A stretch of 14,416 nucleotides of DNA from Spirochaetae bacterium HGW-Spirochaetae-7 (GCA_002839245.1 PGXR01000048.1:1-14416), one strand, 5' to 3'; numbered from the stretch's first letter, positions 6,562-14,141 are shown. The notes: generated by a model from the letters alone, not told the origin. A program made the numbers and translations.

Positions 6562-9120
6562 CTAGCCCTCCGGTAGCCGCCTGCCACGCGACACGATCAG
6601 CGTGATGTCGGCGGCGACGAGGGGCAGCGAGACGCCGTTGGCGGTTGCCAGGTAGCGCGGGCTCCACTGCGGCCCGAATTTCTCCTTGAAGGCGCGCAAT
6701 CCCTGGAAGTTGTAGATGCCTTCACCCTTGTGGAATATCAGGGAAATGGCCTTGTTCCACAGGGGGGCGGCCTCGCGCGATTCGACTCCGGACATCGGCG
6801 CCATGCCCAGGTTGAAGCTCAGGTAGCCGTGAGCCGCTCCCCACAGCAGCAGCTCTATGAAAAGGAATTCCATCGTGCCGTTCGGCGAGTCTGCGGAATG
6901 GCGCATCAGGTCGATCGACAGATCCTTGCCGTCGCCGCTCGGCCAGATGTTGGAAAAGGAGACGATACGCCCTTCGCGCTCGACGATGGCGCACGGGAAG
7001 TTGAGGAGGTAGTCCTCGTCGAAGAACCCCAGGGAGAATCCCTTTTCCTTGCCGCTCTTCAGCGCGAGCCACGCGTCGGAAACGCCGCGCAATTCCTGTA
7101 TCCGCGCTCCGGCCTCGCCTGGCTGGAGGACCGAAAAGATGAACCCCTCGCGAAGCATCTTGTTCCTCGGCGGGCGCAGCCGTTTCGCCTGCCCGCCCTC
7201 GAGGGAAAACGAGGTCAGGTCGACGACTGCATCCTCGCCCAGCTTGAAGAACCTGAAGCCGAGTTCCACGAGGAGCGGCATCATGGCCGCTCCAACTTCG
7301 TACCAGACTAGCCGGCCGCCCTGGCGGCGGACATCCTCGTAGAAATCCCATGCCAGCGACGGGAATTCGGCCTGGTCGCCTACAGGGTCGCCCATTATGA
7401 CGAAGGTGCGTCCTTCGAGGCCGTACATGAGGAACGATGCCTTGTCCCGGCCGAATCGCAGGTACTTGTCCCCGAGCAGTACCAGGTTGGCTGACGACCG
7501 GGTGGATGAGCACAGAACGCGGCGCGCGTCGGCGCCGGCGGTCGAAAGCGTCTCCCGGGGAAGCCGGGGAGAGGGGGCGAGCAGCGCCCGCAGGCCGAAC
7601 ATCGCGGCGGCCACCGCCACGCCGACGCCCGCGCGGAGCGAACGCGGAGCGTCCCTGGAAAATTCGAACAGCAGCCATGTCTCGCTCGAGTAGAGGGCGT
7701 GCTTGTTGGCGAAAGCCGTGAGCCATAGGCTTGTCGCGACAACGAAGCCGATGATGGCGATGGACCATCGGCTTGCCGAGCGCGACAGGAGGGCGGCGCG
7801 GCGGACGAACAGATTCTTCGAGGGGATGATGAGGGCCGCGCTCGTCGCCATGACGAGGGCTTCCTCCCAGTCGAGTCCCTTGAGGAGCGAGAAAGCGGCG
7901 CCGACGACGAACAGGCCGAGCGAAAACCAGTAAGCCGCGTCTATACGGCGCCGGACGCCGTCGGCCACGACGAGAAGCGCGAGCCCGGCGAGGCTGGCCG
8001 TGAAGTGGGAGATCTCGAGCAGGGGCAAGGGGATGAACGGTGCGAGAAGCTCGAGCCGGCCGCTTGCCGCGGGGATCGCTCCGGACAGCAAAAGAATGGC
8101 GCCCGAGAACGTGACGACGATAGAGAGCGCCGTGGGCGCGAACGACGCGAACAGCCGGCCCGCGCCGGATGCGACCCCCGCGAGCTTGCCGCGCGCCACC
8201 CAGGTCTCCCTGGCGACGAACGAAACGAGGGCCACGGCGAGCGGGACCAGGTAATAGATGCCCCGGTAGGCGATGAGCGCGCCGACCAGCGCGTCGGATG
8301 GCGTAGACGATGAAAGCGATGCGAACAGCACCGACTCGAAGACGCCGACGCCGCCGGGGATGTGGCTCGAGGCGCCAGCGAACTGGGCTATCACGTAAAT
8401 GGCGATGAACGACGGGAAGGGCGGGGCTCCTGGAGGCAACAGTATGTACAGGACGAAGGCGGCGAAGGTCCAGTCCAGGGATGCGACCAGAATCTGCGCA
8501 AGCGAAAGGGTGCCTTGCGGGAGACGGACCGAGAATCCCCTGAACCGGAGACCTTCGCCGCCCCGGAAGGAGGCTATCAGGTAGGCTGCCACGAGCGCCA
8601 GCGGGACAATCCCCATGAGCCTCCATCCGGCCAGGAAGGCCGGAGGCGAGGCGGCCAGGGCGATGCCGCCCATGGTCGCGAGGCCCAGCCAGAAGGTCAC
8701 GGCGCAGAATGCCACCACGCGCGCTATCGAGCCTGAGTCCATGCCCCACGACGAGTAGAATCTGGTGCGGATGGCGCCCGAGCCGAAGATGGACAGGCCG
8801 ACGTTGTAGCTGAACACGTAGCTCAGGAACGAGGTGAACGCGACCCTCCCGTAGGGCAGGGATTTCCCGGCGTAGCGTAGCGCAAGCACGTCATACAGCG
8901 TCAGGACGAGGTAATTGGCGGCGGTGGCCGCGAGCGCGAGCAGGAGCACCGAAGGTGAATACGAGCGAAGCCTGGCCACGACGTCGTGATAATGGATCTC
9001 ACGCAGGGCTTCGTAGAGGAAGTACAGCGCCGCGATGAATATCGCGGCGACGATGAAGGGCAGGGCTGTCTTAACAAGTCGATTGATGCCATCACCCGAG
9101 CGTTCCGTACCCGTGTTCAT
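6562..9120 (-). CDS. mprF: Phosphatidylglycerol lysyltransferase/flippase (MprF)
   Basis: Bifunctional membrane protein of 852 residues, full length for the family. It transfers lysine from Lys-tRNA(Lys) to phosphatidylglycerol and flips the product to the outer leaflet, lowering membrane negative charge and giving resistance to cationic peptides. The N-terminal flippase region (about 18-510, many membrane segments) has the signature SSHIPGGVGVFE (251-262). The C-terminal cytoplasmic DUF2156/GNAT-like synthase (about 530-835) has FVIMGDPVGD, FSLGFFDEDYL, LSIDLMRH, NGTMEFLF, FNLGMAPMSG and YNFQGLRAFKEKFGPQW, all hallmark motifs. Amino-acid specificity (Lys or Ala) cannot be read with certainty; lysine is the default. 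The ATG at 9118-9120 overlaps the upstream EIIA stop as ATGA and is preceded by AAGGAG; a longer open frame up to 9684 is only a shadow of the EIIA gene. It is the last gene of the mgtA-EIIA-mprF operon. Confidence 0.94.
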   Translation of the reverse strand: MNTGTERSGDGINRLVKTALPFIVAAIFIAALYFLYEALREIHYHDVVARLRSYSPSVLLLALAATAANYLVLTLYDVLALRYAGKSLPYGRVAFTSFLSYVFSYNVGLSIFGSGAIRTRFYSSWGMDSGSIARVVAFCAVTFWLGLATMGGIALAASPPAFLAGWRLMGIVPLALVAAYLIASFRGGEGLRFRGFSVRLPQGTLSLAQILVASLDWTFAAFVLYILLPPGAPPFPSFIAIYVIAQFAGASSHIPGGVGVFESVLFASLSSSTPSDALVGALIAYRGIYYLVPLAVALVSFVARETWVARGKLAGVASGAGRLFASFAPTALSIVVTFSGAILLLSGAIPAASGRLELLAPFIPLPLLEISHFTASLAGLALLVVADGVRRRIDAAYWFSLGLFVVGAAFSLLKGLDWEEALVMATSAALIIPSKNLFVRRAALLSRSASRWSIAIIGFVVATSLWLTAFANKHALYSSETWLLFEFSRDAPRSLRAGVGVAVAAAMFGLRALLAPSPRLPRETLSTAGADARRVLCSSTRSSANLVLLGDKYLRFGRDKASFLMYGLEGRTFVIMGDPVGDQAEFPSLAWDFYEDVRRQGGRLVWYEVGAAMMPLLVELGFRFFKLGEDAVVDLTSFSLEGGQAKRLRPPRNKMLREGFIFSVLQPGEAGARIQELRGVSDAWLALKSGKEKGFSLGFFDEDYLLNFPCAIVEREGRIVSFSNIWPSGDGKDLSIDLMRHSADSPNGTMEFLFIELLLWGAAHGYLSFNLGMAPMSGVESREAAPLWNKAISLIFHKGEGIYNFQGLRAFKEKFGPQWSPRYLATANGVSLPLVAADITLIVSRGRRLPEG

Positions 9121-9914
9121 TGCGGTCTCCTTATTGCCACCGCTTCGTATTCCCTCCGATCGGCCGCGTAAGCCGTCTCGGCGAGTACGGCCACCCGGTA
9201 TTCGGGAAGCTCTAAGTCGAGCCCCGCGGCGAAGCGCCCGGCCAGATCGTCCGAGCTCTCCAGCGATCGGGCGAGCTCTGGGTCGGCGCAGAGGACGATG
9301 GCGCCGTCCGGCCAGGCAACAAGCCTGAAGGGTATGAATCGCAGGCTGGCGACAACGGATGCGGGCGCTGCCGGGGCTACGATCCCGGCGGAGATCGCCT
9401 GCCTGGCGGAAAGCTTGATCATGCGGGCCTTGGATTCCGGCATGGCCGCGCTTATGACCAGGCTTACCCAGTCGAGCAGCCTGTCCCTGACGCCGTGGAT
9501 ATCGCTCATGCTCGATATCGATTCGATCCCCGCGCTCGTGGTGATAGCCTTGGCGAGTCCGGATATTTCCTTGAGGTAGGCGTTCCGCTGGGAGTCGGGG
9601 ATGCAGTACATGATGACCAGGTGGACCTTGCCGCCATCGGGCGCTCCGTAGTCTATGCCCGCGGGCGACCAGCCGACGGCGCACTGCAGTTCGCCTTCAG
9701 CCTGCGAGCGGCAATGTGGGCAGGCGACCCCATGGCCGATGGCGGTATTGGACTCTGCCTCGCGCCTGACGACGCTCTTCATGATGTCGTTCCTGTTCCC
9801 GATGTCGGGAATGGCTTCTATCAGGCGGGAAAGCAACTCGAGTGCCTTTTCCTTCCCGGCATCGGGCAACTGGACGAGCCGACCCTTCTCGAGGGCGGAA
9901 AGCAGGCTTTTCAT
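9117..9914 (-). CDS. PTS EIIA type-2 domain protein with CPHC active site, coupled to mgtA and mprF
   Basis: A 265-residue cytoplasmic protein. Residues 1-145 follow the EIIA-fructose/Ntr fold: helical start, then ESNTAIGHGVACPHCRS (54-70), where His67 is at the phospho-acceptor position, then YGAPDGGKVHLVIMYCIPDS (89-108) and YLKEISGLAKAI. The usual motif is G(I/V)A(I/V)PH; here Cys65 and Cys68 flank Pro-His to make CPHC (9711-9722). Residues ~150-265 are not recognised; they look alpha/beta with strands such as FRLVAWPDGAIVLCADP. No sugar-transport EIIB/EIIC is nearby, so a regulatory role is more likely than sugar uptake. The start ATG (9912-9914) overlaps the mgtA stop as ATGA with GGAG about ten bases upstream, and the stop overlaps the mprF ATG likewise. 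Probable job: phosphorylation-dependent control of MgtA or of the operon. Family call strong, role inferred. Confidence 0.82.
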   Translation of the reverse strand: MKSLLSALEKGRLVQLPDAGKEKALELLSRLIEAIPDIGNRNDIMKSVVRREAESNTAIGHGVACPHCRSQAEGELQCAVGWSPAGIDYGAPDGGKVHLVIMYCIPDSQRNAYLKEISGLAKAITTSAGIESISSMSDIHGVRDRLLDWVSLVISAAMPESKARMIKLSARQAISAGIVAPAAPASVVASLRFIPFRLVAWPDGAIVLCADPELARSLESSDDLAGRFAAGLDLELPEYRVAVLAETAYAADRREYEAVAIRRPQ

Positions 9915-12625
9915 GTATTCATATCTCCATTTTCCGGCGTTATCCTGGATGTCCGCGACCGCGCACGCGCCATTTTACGTTCGTATGATCTGTTGAACCA
10001 GGTTTTGATAACGTGGGTAAGTACACCGTACGACAGGAGGAACCCTCCTATCCACGCCCAGTATATACTGGGCAGCGGCACGAATCCGAACAGACCCGCG
10101 AACGGCAGGTACGGCAAGACGACGGCGGCCGTCATGACCAGGGCCGTCGTCAGCAGCATCGAGAGGCTGGCGCGGCTCTGGATGAAGGGGATGCGGTCGG
10201 TGCGGATGATGTGCACGATAAGGGTCTGCGTGAGCAGGGATTCGACGAACCAGCCGGTATGGAAGAGCTGTTCCAGGTAGTGCCTCGAAGCATCGGTGGC
10301 GTCCGGCGCCAGCCAGGCCGAGCAGCCGAATACGAACCACATCAAGGCGAAGGTCGCGTAATCGAAGAGCGACGATACGGGGCCTATGGTAACCATGAAG
10401 CGTCGGATGAGGCCGATGTCCCAACGGAGCGGCTTCCTGAGCCTCTCACTGTCCACGTTGTCCAGCGGTATGCCGGTCTGCGACACGTCGTACAGGAGGT
10501 TGTTGAGCAGTATCTGTACCGGGCTCATGGGGAGGAAGGGCAGGAATATGGAGCTGCCGAGCATGGAGAACATGTTGCCGAAGTTGGAGCTGGCCCCCAT
10601 CTTGATGTACTTCTGGATGTTGTTGAAGACGCGGCGCCCCTCGATGATGCCGTCCGCGAGCACGAGGAGACTCTTCTCGAGGAGTATGATATCGGCCGAT
10701 TCCTTGGCGACGTCAACGGCGGTGTCCACCGAGACGCCCACGTCGGAGGCGCGCATCGCGGCGGCGTCGTTGATGCCGTCGCCCATGAAGCCGACCACGT
10801 GGCCGCTCGCCCGCAACGACAGGACTATCCGTTCCTTCTGCCCGGGCGTTAGCCGCGCGAAGGCATCGTGCTCCTGGACGGCCGCGGCGAAACCGGCCGC
10901 GTCCATGGCGTCCAGGTCCCTGCCCGTGAGTACCGCGCCGTCGGGGAACCCCACGTCCCGGCAAACCTTCGCGGTAACCAGCTCGTTGTCGCCGGTCAGG
11001 ACCTTTACCCGGACGCCGTGCTCGCCGAGGAGCTTGATGGCCTTGCCCGCCGAGTCTTTTGGCGGGTCGAAGAAGGCCAGGTAGCCCAGGAGTACGAGGC
11101 CCGACTCGTCGGCGGCCGAGAAGCTTTCCTTTGATGTCTCGAACTCGCGATAGGCTATGGCCAGGACGCGGTAGCCCTTGGCCGAGAGGCTCGCGTAATC
11201 CTCGAGGATGTCCTGCCTGACGATGTCGATCAGGGGCTCGATCTCGTCGTCTATCTGGTAGCGATCGCAGACCTCGAAAATCGCCTCGACCGAGCCCTTG
11301 CATATCAGTACGTGGTCTCCTTCGTAATCGACGACGACTGACATCCGCTTGCGCGTGAAGTCGAAGGGTATCTCGTCGACCTTGCGGAGCGTGCGCTCGA
11401 CCTCCAGATCCTCGTTGGACAGGATCGAGGCATCCAGGATGTTCCGTAGCCCGGTCTGGTAGTACGAGTTCATCCACGCGTAGCGGAGCACGTCTTCGTT
11501 TTCACGGTTAGACACGTCGACGTGCTTTTCCAGTACGACCCTGTTCTGGGTTATGGTCCCCGTCTTGTCGGTGCAGAGTATGTCGATGCCGCCCAGGTTC
11601 TGTATAGATTTGAGCTTCTTGACGATGACTTTTTTCCGCGACATGAAGATGGCGCCCTTGGACAGGCACACCGTCACGATCATCGGGAGCATGCCCGGAG
11701 TCAAGCCGACCGCCACCGAGAGGCCGAAGAGCATAGCCTCGAGCCAGTCGTGCTTGAAGAGGCCCTGGATAACGAAAATGGCCGCAACCATGACGAGCAT
11801 GAAGCGTATCATCAGGCTCACGAAGGCCTTGACCCCGATATCGAATTCAGTTGCTCCTTTTGGAGCAGCGACGCTCGCCGCCACGGAACCGAGGAAGGTG
11901 CGCATGCCCGTGTTCACCGCTATGCCCCGCGCCGTGCCCGAAAGGACGGTCGAACCCTGCAGGCAGGCGGAGGAAAGCGCGGCTAGGTCCGTCCCAGCCG
12001 CATCGGGCGTGGAAAATTTTTCCACGGGCATGGACTCGCCGGTCAGGGCCGCCTGGGTGACGAAGAAGTCTTTCGTCGAGACGAGCCGCATATCCGCGGG
12101 CACTATCGATCCCGCCGCCAGCAGTACGACATCGCCAGGTACAACCTCGCTTATCGGGATCTCGGTTTCCTTGCCTTCCCGGACCACGATAGCCGAGGCC
12201 TGGACCATCAACTTTAGCTTTTCCGCGGCGTCGCTGGAGCGCTGTTCCTGGAACCAGCCAAGGAAAACGCTGATGAAGACCATCGCCACGACGATGCTGC
12301 CCGAAGCGATGTCGCCGGTCGCGTAGGAGACGCCGCAGATCACGAGCAGGATGACGACGAGCGGGTCGCCGAGGCGGGTGAGCAACTCGGCCAGAAAGCC
12401 TTTATTCTTGTCACCGGCCAGCACGTTCGGGCCGAAGAGCTTGATGCGCTCAGCTACCTCGTCGATGGACAGTCCCTGGGCGCGGGATTCCAGCAACGTG
12501 ATCGCCGCCTCGGCGGGCACGGTGCAGGTGGAACGGAGCCGTGTTTCGTCAGCGGTATCCATACGTATGGTTGCCGCCGCCTTCCTGGCGACCGATGGTG
12601 AAAACAATCGCGGGAGCAAAGCCAT
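9911..12625 (-). CDS. mgtA: P-type Mg2+-importing ATPase (MgtA/MgtB)
   Basis: P3B-type ATPase of 904 residues, normal for MgtA (E. coli ~898), importing Mg2+ down its gradient with ATP hydrolysis. Motifs in order: cation-ATPase N-terminal domain (about 35-80), actuator TGES (195-198), membrane LTPGMLPMIV (308-317), phosphorylation DKTGT with Asp353, nucleotide-binding FDFTRKRMSVVV and KGSVE, LTGDN, GDGIND (615-620), and the MgtA-type membrane signature NNLLYDVSQTGIPLDNVD. The late GWFVESLLTQTLIVHIIRTDR also matches MgtA rather than Ca2+ pumps. The C-terminus is a basic tail. The start is ATG at 12625 with AGAGGT upstream; Met22 is a possible later start, but enterobacterial MgtA proteins also have a basic N-terminal extension. 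First gene of the operon with the EIIA protein and mprF. The leader is about 46 bases, too short for a known Mg2+ riboswitch. Confidence 0.96.
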   Translation of the reverse strand: MALLPRLFSPSVARKAAATIRMDTADETRLRSTCTVPAEAAITLLESRAQGLSIDEVAERIKLFGPNVLAGDKNKGFLAELLTRLGDPLVVILLVICGVSYATGDIASGSIVVAMVFISVFLGWFQEQRSSDAAEKLKLMVQASAIVVREGKETEIPISEVVPGDVVLLAAGSIVPADMRLVSTKDFFVTQAALTGESMPVEKFSTPDAAGTDLAALSSACLQGSTVLSGTARGIAVNTGMRTFLGSVAASVAAPKGATEFDIGVKAFVSLMIRFMLVMVAAIFVIQGLFKHDWLEAMLFGLSVAVGLTPGMLPMIVTVCLSKGAIFMSRKKVIVKKLKSIQNLGGIDILCTDKTGTITQNRVVLEKHVDVSNRENEDVLRYAWMNSYYQTGLRNILDASILSNEDLEVERTLRKVDEIPFDFTRKRMSVVVDYEGDHVLICKGSVEAIFEVCDRYQIDDEIEPLIDIVRQDILEDYASLSAKGYRVLAIAYREFETSKESFSAADESGLVLLGYLAFFDPPKDSAGKAIKLLGEHGVRVKVLTGDNELVTAKVCRDVGFPDGAVLTGRDLDAMDAAGFAAAVQEHDAFARLTPGQKERIVLSLRASGHVVGFMGDGINDAAAMRASDVGVSVDTAVDVAKESADIILLEKSLLVLADGIIEGRRVFNNIQKYIKMGASSNFGNMFSMLGSSIFLPFLPMSPVQILLNNLLYDVSQTGIPLDNVDSERLRKPLRWDIGLIRRFMVTIGPVSSLFDYATFALMWFVFGCSAWLAPDATDASRHYLEQLFHTGWFVESLLTQTLIVHIIRTDRIPFIQSRASLSMLLTTALVMTAAVVLPYLPFAGLFGFVPLPSIYWAWIGGFLLSYGVLTHVIKTWFNRSYERKMARARSRTSRITPENGDMNT

Positions 12626-12678
12626 GGTGGACCTCTATTATGCGCAGGAGGCTTGCGACGTCCCTGTCGGCGAAGACG

Positions 12679-12684
12679 AGTATA
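12679..12684 (-). promoter_or_regulatory. Extended -10 promoter for the mgtA-EIIA-mprF operon
   Basis: On the minus strand TGCTATACT gives an extended -10 (TG, one base, TATACT), with no good -35 at 16-18 bases, as expected of extended -10 or activator-dependent promoters. It lies 53 bases upstream of the mgtA ATG, so the leader would be about 46 bases. An activator site could sit in the remaining ~60 bases towards the divergent PAS gene, but I see no clear repeat there. Confidence 0.4.
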
Positions 12685-12743
12685 GCACGCGTGGGAGTGA
12701 AAATTGCCGGCACACGATTCTTGAAAGTCAAGGAAGGTGAACG

Positions 12744-13055
12744 ATGACGAACAACATGCTTGATTCCATGGAAATATCGAAACGGGCCATGGACATCATT
12801 CCGGCCGTGCTTTTCGTGGTAGACCAGGATGTACGGCTCCTGTATTCAAATTCCTTCGGAGAATCGATTATAGGCCGCAAGTACGAACAGGCATTGAACC
12901 GGAAGACCGGCGATATACTTGCGTGCGAGCACTCTTTTGAAGGCAAGCATGGATGCGGAACCTCGGCTGCCTGCGCCGATTGTGTCATCAGGAATTCAGT
13001 CAACAAGGTATTCGCGACCGGCGAGACGCTCCGCTATGAGACGACCATGCCATAG
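12744..13055 (+). CDS. PAS-domain protein, N-terminal part before the frameshift
   Basis: 103 residues. PAS features: IIPAVLFVVDQDVRLLYSN (18-36), then IIGRKYEQAL. The following CEHSFEGKHGCGTSAACADC (61-80) places four cysteines before VIRNSV, an arrangement known from this PAS family. GGAAGGTG lies eight to ten bases ahead of the ATG. No kinase or effector domain follows in this frame. Without the tail it lacks the final PAS strands and is probably not functional alone. Confidence 0.7.
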   Translation: MTNNMLDSMEISKRAMDIIPAVLFVVDQDVRLLYSNSFGESIIGRKYEQALNRKTGDILACEHSFEGKHGCGTSAACADCVIRNSVNKVFATGETLRYETTMP

Positions 13056-13087
13056 GCGGTGCCGAAAAAAAGAACCTGTCAATCCTG

Positions 13088-13336
13088 ATGACCGCCGGCA
13101 TCATTGAAATTGAAAGCAAGCGTGCCGTCATCCTGTACCTTGAGGACATCGGAGAGCTGTTTGAACTGCGGAAAATCATTCCGGTATGCATGAAGTGCGG
13201 CAAGATTCGGTATTCGGACGGAACATGGCTTCGATTTGAAAAATACATTGAAGAGCACATGGGCGTAGACATGAGCCATTCGCTCTGCGATGCCTGCCTC
13301 GAAAAGTATTATCCTGAGTCAGGGAAAGACGCCTGA
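13088..13336 (+). CDS. PAS-domain protein, C-terminal part after the frameshift (CxxC...CxxC tail)
   Basis: 82 residues from the first ATG, though the frame is open from 13040. It holds the last PAS strands (GIIEIESKRAVILYLEDIGE) and the tail with two cysteine pairs, CMKC and CDAC (residues 34-37 and 67-70), in the layout IPVCMKCGKIR ... LCDACLEKYYPE seen at the end of many PAS proteins. No Shine-Dalgarno precedes this ATG, so it is most likely the displaced 3' part of the upstream gene. Confidence 0.6.
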   Translation: MTAGIIEIESKRAVILYLEDIGELFELRKIIPVCMKCGKIRYSDGTWLRFEKYIEEHMGVDMSHSLCDACLEKYYPESGKDA

Positions 13337-13349
13337 CCCTGCAGCCGGC

Positions 13350-14141
13350 TTATTCGTCGTCAAGCTTTGCCAGTTCGCTCTCTACCAGGGACAGCCGCTC
13401 CTGGAGCGTATGTATCGTCCGTTCGAGGCGCTCCCGCTCCTTGTCCAGCCTGAACTTGGGGTCGTCCGACGGCTTGTCGGTCTTCGCCAGCGCCTTGACC
13501 GCCTCGGGACTCTTGCCGGCCATGAAGGCGTCTATCGCGGTTGCCCTGGTCTCCGGCTTCTTGATGCCCGCGACGAGCTTCATTGCGTCCCATCCAAGTT
13601 CGGCGGGTACCTGCCAGGTGTAGGCCTTCATAGCGGCGCTGGCGCTTGTCCTGGGCACGCCAAGCGCGCGGTCGAGGTAGTCCTCAAAGCGGACGAAGTA
13701 CTTGCGGCACAGGGTTTCCGCCTCGACGACCAGCCTGCCGAACTCGAGCATCAGCTTGCCGTTCTCGGGTAGCAGCAACTTTATCCGCTTCGTCATGTCG
13801 ACGAAGTCGGGCTCGGTCGCGAAGCTGTTGGTGTAGGCGCCTTTCTTCTCGGCCTTTTCGAGGAGGTCGTGGAAAATGGACCAGAATTCGTTGGTATGCG
13901 CCCGGGCGCCTGGAACGAACGCGCCTTTTTCACAATGCAGGTGGTGGGCGTATTCATGTATCGCCGTATAGGTCAGTTGCCCGTCGTTCTCGAAATTCTT
14001 GTTGTGTATGAGTATCTCATGGGACAGGGGCTTGTAGAGGCCGTTGACCATGCCGCTTTTCTTGCCGGTGAACACGACGCTGAAGTCGGTTTTGCATCCC
14101 GCGATGCCCAGCAGCATCGCCTTTGTCTGGTCCTGGTTCAT
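13350..14141 (-). CDS. Putative HExxH zinc metallopeptidase with C-terminal coiled coil
   Basis: A 263-residue protein without signal peptide or membrane segment, so presumably cytoplasmic. Residues 40-90 look like a minimal zinc-peptidase core: strand SHEILIHNKNF, helix YTAIHEYAHHLH with HExxH at 62-66 (and His69), then HTNEFW (82-87). His82 is a plausible third zinc ligand, comparable to the H..EF/HxxxFW step of SprT, Wss1 and DUF45 families. Residues ~105-225 are mostly helical and unrecognised. Residues 225-262 (KERERLERTIHTLQERLSLVESELAKL) form a clear coiled coil. GGAGG is seven to eight bases before the ATG (14139-14141), and the stop lies 13 bases from the convergent PAS gene. I cannot name the substrate or closest family; a protein- or DNA-associated protease partnered through the coiled coil is possible. 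Confidence 0.7.
   Translation of the reverse strand: MNQDQTKAMLLGIAGCKTDFSVVFTGKKSGMVNGLYKPLSHEILIHNKNFENDGQLTYTAIHEYAHHLHCEKGAFVPGARAHTNEFWSIFHDLLEKAEKKGAYTNSFATEPDFVDMTKRIKLLLPENGKLMLEFGRLVVEAETLCRKYFVRFEDYLDRALGVPRTSASAAMKAYTWQVPAELGWDAMKLVAGIKKPETRATAIDAFMAGKSPEAVKALAKTDKPSDDPKFRLDKERERLERTIHTLQERLSLVESELAKLDDE

Larger units (their letters stand above)
12744..13336 (+). pseudogene. Cysteine-rich PAS-domain sensor gene, broken by a one-base frameshift near 13050
   Basis: Two adjacent frames together spell one familiar protein: a PAS domain followed by a CxxC...CxxC tail, as in small sensory proteins common in deltaproteobacteria and relatives. The first frame ends ...RYETTMP at TAG 13053-13055. 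The continuation, IGGAEKKNLSILMTAGIIEI, is in the frame one base back from about 13052, so one missing base around 13050-13052 explains the break. The joined product would be about 197 residues. Cysteines form two sets: Cys61, 71, 77 and 80 in the PAS part and two CxxC pairs in the tail, suggesting metal or redox sensing. It is divergent from mgtA. A sequencing or assembly error, or a recent inactivation, are both possible. Confidence 0.75.

Noticed and set aside
6722..8749. A 675-residue minus-strand open frame inside mprF
   Set aside because: Arg/Pro/His-rich out-of-frame reading of a GC-rich gene; no recognisable motif.
9121..9684. A longer open frame upstream of mprF that would give a 1040-residue protein
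   Set aside because: The added 188 residues overlap the EIIA gene in another frame and have low-complexity Arg/Gly composition. The MprF family begins at the ATG 9118-9120, which has a good Shine-Dalgarno.
9117..9914. EIIA gene as part of a sugar PTS
   Set aside because: No EIIB or EIIC gene or motif is nearby, and both gene overlaps tie it to mgtA and mprF.
12626..12743. M-box or mgtL-type Mg2+ leader upstream of mgtA
   Set aside because: The gap is only 118 bases and the predicted leader ~46 bases; no matching structure or short leader peptide is seen.
13065..13071. A7 run as a programmed -1 frameshift site in the PAS gene
   Set aside because: It lies after the frame-0 stop at 13053-13055, so ribosomes in the first frame never reach it.
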